Positions 35,983 through 48,847 of a stretch of 64,000 nt of DNA are shown in pieces (within the stretch, counting starts at the first letter, position 1; each line of letters starts with the position of its first letter). Where the stretch lies: positions 77,162,969 through 77,226,968 of the forward strand of contig OX377205.1 in NCBI GenBank assembly GCA_947396885.1. The letters are read 5' to 3'. This DNA comes from Heligmosomoides polygyrus polygyrus (lineage: Eukaryota > Nematoda > Chromadorea > Rhabditida > Heligmosomidae). Both the position numbers and the translations under genes were made by a program. The notes under the pieces are model-generated. The model was not told the origin of the DNA. It did no database searches and worked only from the letters and a program-made list of their open reading frames with translations.

Positions 35983-37379
35983 TATTTTTTGTCTGCGTTA
36001 AGAGGTGGGAAAAGTGTAGAAAAATTTTAATGGTTTAACGAACATTTATGGTTTTGTTTTATTTATTTATTGAAATACTCTGTATAAGACAGGAGTGAGA
36101 TGAAGCTGCAGTACAACAAAAAGCAACAATTACGAAAAAAGGCACCTCCTAAATAATGAAGCACAGAAAATTGTTTTGCTGCAATCGGTTTGAAAGAATG
36201 CTTCAATTCCGGGAGGGATATATCATGTAGTCTTATTTACCATTACTTCCAGCTAGGCTACTTTCCTAACTGTAAAAATTTGGCTCGTCCCGTGTTCTTC
36301 GGTTTAGAGAACAAGTATATTTTATATTGACCTCCTCTGGTTATGGATGAACGCCGAGTACAAAACTGTATAACTTTCGCTAAAGAATTTTTATTTTTGC
36401 TATAGGACGTCTGGTTTATCTGGTAGTGTCACATGGTAGTGTCACATCTGGAGTTTCCGAACCGAGTACTGGCTATGAGTTCATGACTGTAGGGTGTCCT
36501 AGAAAGAACTAACAAATTCGTAGTAGACGATAGATCCTATGATGCTGCTGCTTATCGTTGATATCGCTGCTGTATTCGTACTCGGTAAGGCCTTATATAT
36601 TATGCCTGAGGAAACTTCGAGAATGTCACCACACAAGATCAATACTGTAAGAGCTTTAACAAACTTAACAGGCAGTAGCGTAAAGTGTTGCAAGACTTTT
36701 CGATCAACCCAATAGTTCATAAGTTAGCAACGTTTTTTTTAGTCTACTTCGCAAATGAAACATGTTTGAAGTCCCAATCGAGTCTACAGTATAAGTGGTA
36801 AGAGCATTACGTGGTGCTATCTTCACATAGAACTGTGACATTCTTCGATCATGATCGATTAGAGTAAATCACATGTACAAGCTATTTGTAATAGTTTAAT
36901 GCGTTTTCTATCAGCTGCCTCTCAGCAGCGAGAAACGTATTAAGCCGAAGTTGGAGCAAACAACTTCTTGCGGGAAACCTTTCGAAAATCATGGAATGCA
37001 ATGACTTTGCACCCAGCGATAACATGCAAAGTGAAAATCGACTAAGAATGTTTCTTCTCCTTTTTTATTCAGCACACAATGGAATTCACTCAATAATATA
37101 ATCAACTGATCACTTCGCTTATTCAGCTTATTCACTACAAGGTACCACCTAACTGGCAGGACAGCGATTCCTTTCTCCCAGAACTGTTAGACTGGGAGTA
37201 AAAGATTTCGCTTCAGCATCTCCAATTTTGATGATTTTTCTTCATTATAAACGCTTTATATAACGAAATAAGTGATGGTCAGAGAGACAAGTATCGGGGG
37301 AGAGGGGATGTGAGACCGTTTCCAGCCCAGCTCCTCGCAATTTTCGTATGTTTGTTTAGCTATATGCGGCTTAGAGAAA

Positions 37380-37925
37380 AGGTGATGGAGGTGGGCAGAA
37401 GCCGTTTTTCTCGAACAGCTTTTACCAGTTTTGACTGGCGTAAATGCTGCTGGTGACTGTGCGTCACTGCCGAAACATCTTGTAATGCAGCATTCCTCGC
37501 GAATCCCAGAAGCGGCGAAATGGACACTTCTTGAGGTAAACGCCCATTTTGGCTTGCGCTGGCTGGTTTTCTCCTCGAGGGAGCTACACGACGCGATGCG
37601 TTAAAGAATCGTAGAGGACCCAACTCTCACGTCCAATAATCAGACGTTCCAGAAACTGCTTTCGGTGCGGACGCAGAGAGAGACTGAAAAATATTGAATC
37701 GCGTGAGGTCGATCAAGACATTAGGAATCCATCTAGTCAGCGCTTTTCTGCCGAAGGAATGCTGTGGCCTTAGGACTGTTGAATGTGTGTACCCAAGTCT
37801 CGCCGCAGCCCTTTGGGTGCTAACCTCCGCATCTGCGTTGACGACGTCGAGAACGACGAAGTCTTCCACTCTGTGATGCGTCTCGACGGAGATCAGTCTC
37901 CTGGTCCTTGACCCTTGAAACAAGC
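37380..37925 (-). mobile_element. Mariner transposase fragment, reverse strand
   Basis: The minus strand encodes EVSTQRAAARLGYTHSTVLR, which matches the second helix-turn-helix of mariner transposases. A degraded WIPNVLIDLTRFN linker follows (mariner W-V-P-H-E-L). After a frameshift comes WVLYDSLTHRVV and GENQPAQAK, matching the catalytic core after the first Asp. No inverted ends were found. It is a dead fragment. Confidence 0.7.
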
Positions 37926-38767
37926 AAGCCCGCGCTTAACAGTACATACTGTTAGAAGTGATGTCCTCTCCAGGTGCGCCGTTGACGTTTCAGAACGGCT
38001 GTCGACGCTTCAATGCCACAGCGCCTCTATAGAAGACGATGGCACTAACGAAGTTTGTGGAATTGACATCGTGTTTCACGTTATGGAAAGCAATGTGTCT
38101 ATATATACATATCACGAAAAATTTTGAGAATTGCTTTCAAGAGCCACGTGTTAGACCATGGGTCCCGATCAATGTTGGAGAGTGGAGGTGTTTTCAAAAA
38201 ATCATGTCAACACTTTCTTACCACTCCACTTTTGTGTCGTTCCCGCTGGCTTCATCAACGTGTCTTTGAAAAAATTATAGACGGCTGTAGAAGAAAGGCA
38301 CAAATGAATAGAGAGAAACACGACATGGACTTGGACTCAACAAGGGCTGAGATGTTCGTGGGCAAATCGAAAATTTGTAGTAAAGAGAAGTTGGGAGCCG
38401 ATTGGTGCGACTGTTGCTACGAATTACAGAACCCAACTCTTTACCAAGTGATGAAACTATTTAGAGGCGCTGTACAACACTACAAGCCAGAGAACTCATG
38501 TCTGTTCTTCCAGCGATGCACAACTACACGTTATACTTTTTTCATACCCTTTCGTTCAAGTCCCAATTCTCGCCTATATCTCTACTGGCAACATGCTCCT
38601 TCGATTAGTATTGCAATTTCAGAGTTCATTTTTTGTTATAAGTTGTAGTATGTTACTAATTAAATATTTTGCTTTATGAGTAACGTAGCGCAGCAGTGTT
38701 GGAAAATTACTACATAATTTTACAATGTATTCCGCCCATAATCAAGCAATCAAGCAAAATCAGCGCC

Positions 38768-38998
38768 ACCATTCTACTTCTACGGGATGTCACGGAGGCG
38801 ATATGAATGCGTATTTGGCCACATAATTACTTGCGGTGGCCAGCCGATGAAAAAGTCGGCGCTTTATCCTTTCCAGACGAGTCTGGTACCCCGGAGGAGT
38901 GGAAGGCTTGGTTGGCCTGGGCGGGAAATCCGAATTAGGAACCTGGTATCGAGTGCAGACGACAGTCGGCGCTCCTCCGACTGCGCTATACGCGCCCA
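38768..38998 (-). mobile_element. SINE-like element, family 1, reverse strand
   Basis: Reverse-strand copy with its tRNA-like 5' end at 38998. A short internal deletion removes part of the GTGAATTGGTACC segment, and the 3' tail is missing. Confidence 0.75.
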
Positions 38999-39324
38999 AC
39001 AGGAACAGCGCAGTACCTTCGCAAAACCGTAGAATTTTGATTTTCCGGCGCTTTCGCATACGCTTTGAAATTTCCTAACAGCATCACTGATAAAGTTGGT
39101 ATGGCCTTCCAAGTAATGCGTAATTTTTTCGGAACCCTGCATAACGGCAGTTAGATTCCAAATTTTACACATTCTTTATAAACTCTTTACAATAACGATA
39201 AATGTCTCAAACTATAAATGTAACTTCCTCGATGGAATACGCCTTATATTCTCCTTATAGATATGAGATACCCTAGAGACTGTTAGAAAGCGTATCTGGC
39301 CTAGATGTACGTGAATTAAGGTGG

Positions 39325-39505
39325 TGAGCCGATGAATGAGACAGCGTTTTATACTTCCCAGACTACACTACCAATAGAGCGGCTTCGGGGTTTCCCAGGT
39401 GGAAGGTTTGGTTGTCCTGGACTCAAACCAGTAGGTGTGATTCAAGATGCAAGCGACAGTCAGCTCCTACGACTGCGCTACTCTGTAAGCCTGCCTCGTA
39501 CATTA
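39325..39505 (-). mobile_element. SINE-like element, family 1, reverse strand, diverged
   Basis: Starts GGTGAGCCGATGAATGAGAC and ends CCTACGACTGCGCTACTC. It matches the reverse complement of the 5' two thirds of the family. Confidence 0.5.
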
Positions 39506-39661
39506 AGGATAAAACCCAATCACAAGCGTCTACTGATTGCTTCTGATCCGCAACAGTTTTTACCTCATTCTGATGCCAAAGCCATTTGTGATGGACCTTT
39601 AGCTTTTCTTCTGTTTTCATGCATGTTTTGCAGTTGTTCCTATGTATATTTGCAGATTTAG

Positions 39662-39847
39662 AAATATTCACATGAGCTGACTGCAAGCTCGATGCAGAGG
39701 TGGAAGTCTCATTTCGTAAAGCATTTGCGAACCTTAGAACCTTTCTTGTCAGACTCGGGGCTAAGACGAGCAGAGGCTGAATTTATCACTAACGTAATTT
39801 TAGGACAAGCTTGTCCTGAAATTACATGCCGCCAGGGAGCTCCATGG
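39662..39847 (+). CDS. Candidate orphan exon, unknown protein
   Basis: An AG acceptor after TTTGCAGATTT is followed by 62 open codons ending exactly at a consensus donor GTAAGT (39848). The frame includes MQRWKSHFVKHLRTLEPFLS, then DSGLRRAEAEFITNVILGQ and ACPEITCRQGAPW. It is too short for a simple frame search. No partner exon was found within 1-2 kb on either side. Family not recognised. It could be a remnant of a lost gene in the spacer. Confidence 0.3.
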
Positions 39848-39944
39848 GTAAGTCTCTAACGCATTTTTTTGATACTGAATAGGAGCCACTGCCATTTTTG
39901 TTAATATTTTTGTTAATGTTTTTTATGTACTAGCTTTCTTATAT

Positions 39945-40024
39945 TAACAAATATAAATAAATAAATATTACGTATAAAATATAAATAGACGTATAAAATA
40001 AATAAATAAATAAGTAAATAAGTT
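39945..40024. repeat. Imperfect AAAT/AAATA-rich low-complexity tract
   Basis: Interrupted ATAAATAAATA units with ACGTATAAAATA insertions. Confidence 0.7.
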
Positions 40025-40696
40025 TAAAACAACCAAAATAAGACCGATAGATACGTTATAAAACGGTTGATAACTTTCTTGATTGCTCTATTGAGAACCT
40101 TCCCACAGTCTGGCTACACATGTAATGCAGGGGCTTTTCTTCACTACTCATGTGCTGGAGTTGATCCCAAATCTACAACGAAAACATGCAATCCCTTAGT
40201 CCTTGGCACTCCGGTGTACCGATGAGCGGAAGCTAACGACAAGTGCAGGAGTTGTTCGAGCACTTGATGAAGGTGTAACCCCGTCGGAATGGTTCGCGAG
40301 GAGGTCGCACTGCAAGTGTATCACCGCTGGAGTTCAAGAGGCTGATAGGCGTAGAAGATTGATGTTGACATTCCCTTAAGTCAATAATTTTGCAAAGAGC
40401 AGCTTTACACAGTGATAGTTTGCCGGAGTTTTTCCGGTAAGGTCGCTGTAATTTAGCGGCACCTTTCATTCACAGGGCACCAACGAGCCATCCACTTCGA
40501 TTCGTTCGCTTAATTCTCGCGTTTTGATCCTGCCGTAAAGTCGAACGCCGTTTCTTTCGCTTGGTCGCTTGAAGTCGATTCACCATGGTCTTTTGATTCA
40601 ATAACAAATACAGAGGACCCGTGGCGTCCTTGTACATGGTGCATTCATTAGTGTGTCGCACTTCAGCTTTGTGTATGAGGCTTTGTGTATGGTGAG

Positions 40697-40804
40697 TTTT
40701 ATATTTATATTTATATTTATATTTATATTTATATTTATATTTATATTTATATTTATATTTATATTTATATTTATATTTATATTTATATTTATATTTATAT
40801 TATT
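40697..40804. repeat. (ATATTT)n hexamer microsatellite
   Basis: About 17-18 near-perfect 6-bp units over 105 bp, in the spacer between the receptor genes. Confidence 0.95.
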
Positions 40805-41346
40805 CGTTCATGACATGGATTAAAGTCATGCATAAAAATACAATGCTCATTTTAGAAATACAACTGACGTAAAAGCAGTTTCTTGAAAGCATGCATAGAT
40901 AGACCTATCGCTTTGTAAAGAATAAACAATCTTCCTAATAGCTCCCTTCATTACTAGCTACTTGCCAAAATGCATCCTTTCCTTGATTGGTCACAAAATC
41001 CTTATTCCGTTTAATCCACTTTTAGTCACGGCAGTAAATTTCAACATCGATTAAAGAGCGAGAATCCGGAAACGCTGTAATGTACTAAACTGCTGAACTG
41101 CTCCATATTGTGTTGCGTCTCACGAACTTTACATGATCACTTGAGTTTGGTATAACGGTTTTCAACCCCATCAAGAAAAAAGACGTTGATATGTTAGGAA
41201 GCGTTTAAAATAATTTTACACGAAAACTCCCAAAGAGATGCTTTGGCGTAGACTATTCGCTAATCCCAAACGGCTGAGAAAGAAGTAGGATACTCGGACT
41301 GGAATCTTTGGTGTGCAGAAGGAAGGTTACTGATATCAAAATGCTG

Positions 41347-41646
41347 TTAAAGGTTTTCCCGAGCAAACTCCACATAAGCCCATCGCATTTTTGCGACGGT
41401 CCAGTAGTATGAACAAGAAGAAGTAGGCTCCGTCTGCAGGTTTATATATGCAAAAACCACGATCAGATCTTCATTTTTGACATATAGAAGGCTGCGTGAG
41501 CTCAACACTTTACGTGCAGCCATTGCCTTACAAACTTCCGGACCTCCTTCCATTTCTGAAAATACAAAAATGCCAGTTTCAAAAATGACGACTGCAAAGT
41601 CTTTTAGGTCAACGAATTTTTGAAAAACCTTGCTGTAGTCATCCAA
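41347..41646 (-). CDS. Hypothetical 99-residue reverse-strand ORF in the spacer
   Basis: ATG at 41646 opens MDDYSKVFQKFVDLKDFAVV, then EMEGGPEVCKAMAARKVLSS, to TAA. Amino-acid composition looks normal. A TTTGTATTTTCAG stretch inside (near 41560) could instead be a splice acceptor, making only the distal part an exon. A second reverse frame (42549-42743) 0.9 kb upstream could be related. No recognised domain and no transposon signature. Confidence 0.25.
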   Translation of the reverse strand: MDDYSKVFQKFVDLKDFAVVIFETGIFVFSEMEGGPEVCKAMAARKVLSSRSLLYVKNEDLIVVFAYINLQTEPTSSCSYYWTVAKMRWAYVEFARENL

Positions 41647-42249
41647 TGTAAATTATTGAAGCTACACTGACCGATTGGACTTGCTGCAGTCACAGAGTCT
41701 TGTTGAAAGATGACTCTAAATGGGAGGTATAAGTTCCAAAAGGCATTAGAATAGCAGTGGTTGTCGGGACGTTTTGTTCTAAGCGCAAGAGTTACTTCGA
41801 TGTAGATGCCATGCTCCCTGCTGTGATTTGTAGAGGTTCCTTTGCAGGTGTTCTCACACCTTTTGTTTTGAGTGCTCTGTCTTTCCGTTGTTCCTTTTTT
41901 CGTACAGAGATCAGGTGACCCTCGGATAGCAGAGCATTGAACTACTTCAAGGCACGTTCAGCTATTGATCGAAAACGCATTTCTTAGAAACCACTGGGGC
42001 CCATCAGAAAAGTTCTTAACGACCAAATGATGGAAATGAGGTGGGCGCTGAAGGGAGGCTCTCCTTCGCGTCAATCATGCACCTAAGCGCCCGCAACACC
42101 GCCGGTACCAGGCCGTCACAGGCCAATGTCATACTCTGATCCCTTCAAGCTACCGGTGGTTTCGCTTACTAAATAATTAAAGATCTTTCAAGTCATTTTC
42201 TTTGAGCATCAAGTGGTTGTTACTGAGGCTCTAAGCTGCTGCGCTTTTC

Positions 42250-43395
42250 CATGTCAAACTGGTCTTTTTCAAATCAGGACAGATAACAAAATTGGACACC
42301 TTTCAAATCAAACAGGACACTCGTTAGATCAAGTTGGACTATATTCCAGCAAGCTTGACGCTTTTGAAATCCAGTTAAACATCTTGTAAATTAAAGCAAG
42401 AAAGCAAGGTTCTTTGACATTACATTAAAGATTATCCGAAAGAATTGGAGAAATTTTTTTAATTTTACAGCCTCAATAAATCAATGCAATGTTGGAAATT
42501 TGATGAAATTTCAATTTTTAAAGAAGAAATTGTGACTTAATATTTGTACTAGAAAAGACAAGAGCAGCAATTTTTGCGAGCTAGAAAAGAGATCGCGCTA
42601 TACATAGCCGTGATTTCAGCTTGATCAATGGCGCAAAAGCTGCTTATATGAAACAGCGAAGCGAAGACTTGTGTGTTTTCTACAACTTCGATGTACTGTT
42701 GAAAAGTGTACTCTGCATAAACAAAAATTTTAGTATCAATCAAGGAAAATCAATCAAATGATAATCGCAGCAAACTATACAAGTGCAGAGCGCGATCACT
42801 TCTATTAACACGCTGAAAGTATGCTGTGTTTACGCTAGAATATGGGGGGACAAGCTTTAAACCTTGACAACGAGAGCAATTTTTGCGTGTCTGGTCCGTG
42901 GGACGAAGAGCGCCGCACAAATGCATTGCAACGGCATAGCGTGACCCAAACTTCGTCTAAGGATAAATTTAGGATGCGAAACATAATGCTAATCTTTGTA
43001 TCAACAGTCACGGCCGGTTACCCTCTCCCCCCTAATTTTATATTTTTATACTGGGTAGCTGAATTAAAAAGTCAGAGGTCCTGACACGACAATCGATTAG
43101 GGAGGAAATCGGTCGTAATCGTCCAAAAGGACATCTGTATCGTTTTCAGCATCCTGAATCACGTCTCTGGACGAAGTTTGGGTGGATCGGATATCATCAT
43201 TGTTAAAATAAAATACTGTCGCGCACAATAAAGGGACACTGTCGTCAACGTGCTAAATTATAATTTTGATCTGAAAATAAAATTTCATAAAGTTTCAATC
43301 AGTGCGTTCAAGCTTGCTTAGAAAAGTGTCCATTTTTATGTGAGAGTGCCCAGTCTGATTTCAAAGATGTCTGATGTGAAAGTGGTATACATATA
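42250..43395. mobile_element. TCAAATCAAATTGGACAC element, third copy, with an inserted MITE
   Basis: The left end has CTTTCAAATCAAACAGGACA units and the right end inverted AAGTGTCCATTTTTATG units. The MITE-like element at 42946-43187 lies inside. A 64-codon reverse frame at 42549-42743 is unassigned. Confidence 0.5.
42946..43187. mobile_element. MITE-like element with ACCCAAACTTCGTC ends
   Basis: ACCCAAACTTCGTCTAAG at the left is inverted as GGACGAAGTTTGGGT at the right. A diverged relative of its left flank occurs in intron 5 of unc-29 A at about 16930-17140 (GTCCGTGGGACGAAG-like and CCCAAACTTC). Confidence 0.5.
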
Positions 43396-43439
43396 ACGAC
43401 GTTCTGTTGCGCTTGAAGTTCTAGCGAAATTGAAATTGC

Positions 43440-43600
43440 GGGAATTGAGCCCGCATCCCTTGCTTACTGGGCAGGATGCTAAACGTCACTGTTTATAAAG
43501 AATCACGTTACATTACACGGGGAGCATTCTGCACGGTGAGCACGGGATGCTGGAGAGTCCCGCCTGGCGCTAGAGTTTTGACCGCAACAAAACCTCGTTA
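43440..43600 (-). mobile_element. Second SINE-like family, diverged copy in the spacer
   Basis: The minus strand contains AAGGGATGCGGGCTCAATTC (box B-like) after a box A-like stretch. The region ends next to CGCAACAAAACCTCGTT, also seen in the copy at 1010-1190. Confidence 0.35.
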
Positions 43601-43954
43601 TATGTAGCTATTTACAAGAAACTTCCTAAGAATCGTTGGAAGGAATAAATCGACGGTAGAATAATAAAATGATTAGGTTGTTCGACTATTAATGTAGTTT
43701 TTTCATATTTCTCCAAGTGAATTTTTTTTATGTAAACAGCGAACATTAATCAATGATATACCATGGTCTCGTTGTTTGACCTTTTGCCGTGTTTCGGTAA
43801 GTTAAAAAAATCCACCTTCGAAGAAGCCTTGTTAGTTTTTAGAAGCGAAAATCTGGTGCAACTAATTTTCAACAACTTGATCGGACTCAGAAGTTTTAGC
43901 ATTCAAATGGTTTTGAAGGGAGCGAAACAAACAGTTATCTTATAGTGCTGACTC

Positions 43955-44600
43955 AGAGTAATGGGGGTGGCATTCGGACTATATCTCTATAGAATTTGGT
44001 CGGTTTCCACCTGAACAAGTCGTGTACCACCGTCGTGACCTTATCGACTTCGGCGAAACTCCAACCATGGAAGAAGTGATCCGTCGACCGAAGCAGATTG
44101 CAGACAGACAGAGCAATGTCTGTGCTGTATGATGGTTGCTTGATTTTGATCCAGCCCAATTCCTAGAGTTTTTACAGCGTCTGAAGTGCCGTAAGCGATC
44201 CACTAATTGTTGCTGGATCTAGTCGGACTGTTGGCAAAAGCCAGCGTCGAGGATGGTCTGACTAGGTGGAGCAGCTGCCGGTGCACTGGACCACTATACA
44301 TCCACCAAACGCACAGCAGGACCTTCTTTCGGTGGAGCTCCGGTTTTCACGTCAGAACCCCCAGCTCGTTGCATTCCAGCTATTGTTTTCCGGCTTCACG
44401 GTTGTCGCAAGGCATCCGCCTTTCACAACTGGTAAAGATACGATCCAAGCCTCTTCGCTTGAACCGGTACAGGGGCTCTCGACAGACAGAAGCACAGCGA
44501 TTTACTTGGGTGTCCTCCGTCAAAGCAGGAGGCACTGACGAAGACGATTTTGACGACTTCCATTCTTCTGCAGCCGACGAGCATTGGTTTATTGGGAGGT
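43955..44600 (-). mobile_element. Mariner transposase C-terminal fragment, reverse strand
   Basis: The minus strand shows LHRKKVLLCVWWMYSGPVHR (mariner K-V-M-L-C-V-W-W block). Further on come a degraded QPSYSTDIALSV (P-P-Y-S-P-D block) and SFAEVDKVTTVVHDLFRWKP followed by FYRDIVRMPP, the typical transposase tail. The Asp box between them is lost. Frames change at least twice. No terminal repeats were identified. Confidence 0.72.
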
Positions 44601-46114
44601 GAGGAGATCAGCGGTCAGTCCTAATGTGGTTTGAGGAGAATTCGACTCGACGGATTTGTGCAGGCGCCCTTTGTTTACAGACGTTGATCTTCCCGGGAGT
44701 GGTTTGACTTTGTTGCCCTTCTGGACGGAAAGGAACTTCTGATACCACCTTCAATAATTTATTCCGTTAGGAGAAAACTTGCCGGTTACCTCCTAAACGT
44801 GCTTGACCCCCGTCGGTGGGTTGCTGCTGAGCATGAATTAATTGAAATTGAAATCACACACCTTTTCACTCTGAGTGATCATCCTTCTAGAGAATAAAAC
44901 TTTTCAAAAACGCAAGCAAAACTCACGATTCATAACTCCAAAGGATCGCTAGACAACAAGGTTTCAAAGACATATAATACTTCGGCAGGTTTACTTTGGA
45001 TTCCAGAAAAAAAAGCAGAAATGCTGCAAAATTTATGACTCAACCTAATATTATAGTCCAGAAAGCTAATATATCAAAATTACCTTGAACAAAAAAAATT
45101 ATTGTATTAATCTTGAAGAGTGCGCAGTGTAACCTGTAGGAAGCTCGTCTCGATTTAGAAGACGTCAATTTGATTTCAGAATCATCAAGTTTATTTAAAA
45201 GAGTGTCTCATTTGAAGTGAAATTTCACAAAGCACTGACTTGTCTATCGGCTCGCCGCAGTATTTCATTGAGTAAATGCAATGCGCATTCAAATCGGCTC
45301 GAATCATAGTAGTATATTCTTGGAGCTGTGCACCGAGATTGTTACAACACTTTATTCGGCTTACGTTTCGGCGGTTTCGCCTTCGTCGGAGCCTGTGCAC
45401 AGCTCCAAGAACAAACAATTCAACACGAAACATCATGCCGAGATTCATGGAAAGTCGGACATGGAGTCTACATAGTAGTATAGTGCGTTGCGTATCCCAA
45501 AAGAGGAGCAACATTTTCCCTTTACAGCTCTTATCAAGACAAGAAATTACGGCGTCATAAAGAGCGGAGCCAGAAAAGATGCCTGAAAAATACCGTACCA
45601 CGAGTAAAAAGCACTAGGCTAATAAATTGCGACATCGCGCACGAGAGAATTTTTCGTCATTTCGGAAGACAGTGGCTACCTATTTTTGATAGTAGTAGTG
45701 AAATTATCACTGATTGCTTTAATAAGTAAACGAACGGACCGCTCGTCGAGGAGGATTTCCTCTTCAGTCTTGCACTTTTACTGCTCTTTACGCGGAGAAG
45801 AGTCCATGGATTAGCCTGCCGCGTGAAATGCAGGATTAGAACGGAGAATTTTCGAAGAAAAAAGTTGAAACCGACTAAGAGCTACGCTAGAAGCTTCAGC
45901 CGGCATCATTGCCTTTCCTCCGTCTTATGGAGAGCGTTTCGTTCGAATTGTTGTTGAACACCGCTTTCGTCGTCTTTATCATTCCTGCTTCTTAATGAAC
46001 TTCTGATTCGATCTTCTAGGTGATCTCTCAAAACAAACTGCGCATGGCAATGCACTAGCGAGCGGCAGGACTCTACTCCTGTACGGGCATGCACTGCCGG
46101 CAATCGTCATCAAG

Positions 46115-48847
46115 ATGCTCCTAAATCCAGTAAATCTATGTGTGTTGGCAACTCTGCTGGTGGCAGGTGAGTTCTGCAACCTTAAACAGAAGTGTTTGGA
46201 CGATCACAAATTTTGATGAGTAACCTGAACAAGAAGCAGGTCAGCAAATAAATGGTAGAACAGTGTGTTGCAAAGGCTTTAGCCTAGTTTTTTTACTTTG
46301 GATATTAGAGAGTGACAAGAAACCTTAACTTGTTGCTAATGAGTTTAAGCAGATTTCTTTTTTCAGAGCATGATAAAGTTTTATCTGAATGGCACGTTTT
46401 TTGTAGCCTCCATGGTTTTCTCCCTTTAAATTCATCGATTTGTTTCGTCGGAGGGATCTCTGACATCTTGCTGCGGATTATTGGGCCGTGTCTTCATGGG
46501 ATTGTGTAGATGTCGGTGAATCTCAAACCAGGCAAGGTCTTCTTCTATTCACAGATGGTAAGATACAGCGGATGGAATCCTTGGCTCTGTTGTGTTGGAC
46601 CTTTCATATTTTCTTTTCACGTGAGTGTGGAGCGAGTGGGTGAGCTCACGTCTGTGCAGATTGTAGCCTGCATGTCAGCCTCTCTAAATGCTTGGTAAGC
46701 CGGGAGCACGTCGAAAACCGATTCGGAGCCGCTTAAAAACTCTCTCCCTGTCCTTTTGGTGGGTGAATCTTTACGACGGCTGAATGCAGTCGTTCACCCG
46801 CACGGCAGAGTCTGGTTAGCCATCAGTCAAAAACGACAGCACCAAAGGATCTCCTTACCCTGATAAGAGTAAGGTCACCCTTCTGCAGCGATAGCCAGGA
46901 CGAGTACGGAGATAATGCTAAAATCTCAGGGTCTAGCCAAGTCGTTGCAAATTTGGAAGAGCTAGGGACCATCAGCGCCCGATCACTCGCATCGGATGCA
47001 TCCATCAGGACTTCTTGATTCCAGCTAAGAAGATCAAGCCATTGATCTTTGACGCGTGGTCGGAAAGACTGGTTTCTTTTAAAATCAGACAAATTCAAAT
47101 TTGTCGATGAATTTGTTGACATTATCCTAAATTATTTGGATGCTCTTCTCAGGCCACGAATGGATTACAAAATTCTGGAACGAAATGTTCAATGTTCTGC
47201 AAGCATTTCGAAGACTGCCTGCACTGTATTTACTTTGGAGGCATCTGCGTACAGGGAGGTAATGACTCCATCACCCTGCTCCCTTCTAACATTGTGTCTC
47301 GGGGTTTTTCCAAGCAAGTACAAGTGTTGGGGAGGTGATCAGGTACGTACCTAAGCAATTGCACAAGTATCAAGACGCTGTAGACGGTAGTGTCTTATAG
47401 ATGGAGTCTAGTGATACTCCTATCCAGGTGTTATGGGAGTACAAACACCACTTCTTTGTCACTAACGTCCACTTTTACTGCATCTGACTCCCTAGGCTCC
47501 TGGTTTTGCTTAGGACCCATCCGCTGCTCATTTAAGTTTGATATTGCCAGCTTCGTCATGTTTCACTGTTGAGCTGTTAGCAGGGAGGTAGCCAATAAGC
47601 GGAACTTCTTATCGATCGAGTCGAGTTAGCCTCCTGCCTCCTATCGAGTTAGCGTCCTGCGCACCGAGAAATGAACTGTGGAAAGGCGGCGGGTGGAATT
47701 GCCGCCTGACCTGCTTGCCGAACCCAGCTGACTCCCTCGCGCATCGACTTTTGCCCTGCAGCGCAACTAAAACTAGCCTTCTAGCCGAAACGTCAATTGA
47801 ATAAAGTGTGGATATCAATCATGGCTCCACAGCTCGAACAGTCCTACTGATATCAACCTCACGCCAATATTTAACGGCAGTCGATCATGGAAATGTTCAT
47901 AGAATCTAGTGGCCTATTGATAGTGGAGTTCGACCGCTAGTTCGCTGTTTTCTGTAAGTGGTATTCAGAAAGGAATGACAGTTACTTTAAAGCTTTGCGG
48001 TAATCATAAGGTTCGTGCACAGTTTTCCTATCTTGCCATTGTTCGTGTCCATTATGTACGTGTGAATTCAAATAAGATCCCTGAAGGCGCCAGGTCAGAG
48101 GATTTGGTCACATTTGAATGAATTTAGTGCACACGTCGGATGATGAGGAGCGTCTCATGGTGGATGTGTTCCGCGGGTACAACAACCTGATACAGGTAAG
48201 CAACTAAAAATGGCATTTGTTGTTAAAGGCAACCAAGAAACGAGCAAGTTCATTCAAAACTAGGTTGCGTTCATAGCAAATCTTGTATGAGGTATGCAGC
48301 GAAATAGTGAAGAAAAGACTGTACCAACAGTATCTAGTAATTTTCTTTCTGCCTTTTTCTGTTTCCTTTCTAAAATAAAAACATGTACAGTAATGTTATT
48401 CAAAGGAGTTAATGAACGCATAATTTGTCATCAAAGTCTTGAACAACTTGTGCATACGACACGACCGCTTATTAGCGTTTGTTGCAGCCGGTCAGGAATA
48501 TAAGTGACATGCCAGTGATCGTTAGAATAGCGATGCAGCTCTTCCTTCTGATTAACGTTGTGAGTTTATTACGGGTTTTATTTGGAACCCTATATCAAAC
48601 TTGAAGAGTCCTTACATTGCAGGACGAGAAGGATCAAGTGATGCACACGAACGTCTGGTTGACACTAGTAAGTCTCACGATTTTGCCTCCCATTTCATTG
48701 CCATCAACGTAGCTAATGTTGTTCGTACCTGCTGCAGAAGTGGCACGACTTCCAAATGCGATGGAATCCGATGAACTACGGAGAGATCAAAGAGATACGA
48801 GTTTCACCGGACAAGGTGTGGATGCCGGACATCGTTTTGTTTAACAA
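46115..48847 (+). CDS. unc-29: unc-29 copy B exons 1-5: signal peptide and N-terminal ligand-binding domain
   Basis: Exon 1 encodes [17 protein letters not shown], a signal peptide unlike that of copy A although the exon is also 52 bp. Exon 2 gives [20 protein letters not shown]. Exon 3 keeps the NIS glycosylation sequon. Exon 4 is identical in protein to copy A. Exon 5 differs at four positions. The acceptor of exon 2 is TTTAG. A weak candidate trans-splice acceptor (TCTTCTAG) ends at 46019. Confidence 0.92.

Noticed and set aside
38124..38648. 174-codon open frame, the longest non-transposon frame in the spacer
   Set aside because: It needs a TTG start, shows no recognised motif and lies beside a mariner relic. 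Not supported as a gene, though it cannot be excluded as an exon.
42549..42743. 64-codon reverse frame as a transposon-encoded protein
   Set aside because: No counterpart was seen in the other copies of the surrounding element, and no known motif.
32944..46114. A third unc-29 copy in the spacer
   Set aside because: No exon matching the conserved blocks ([24 protein letters not shown]) was found between the two copies.
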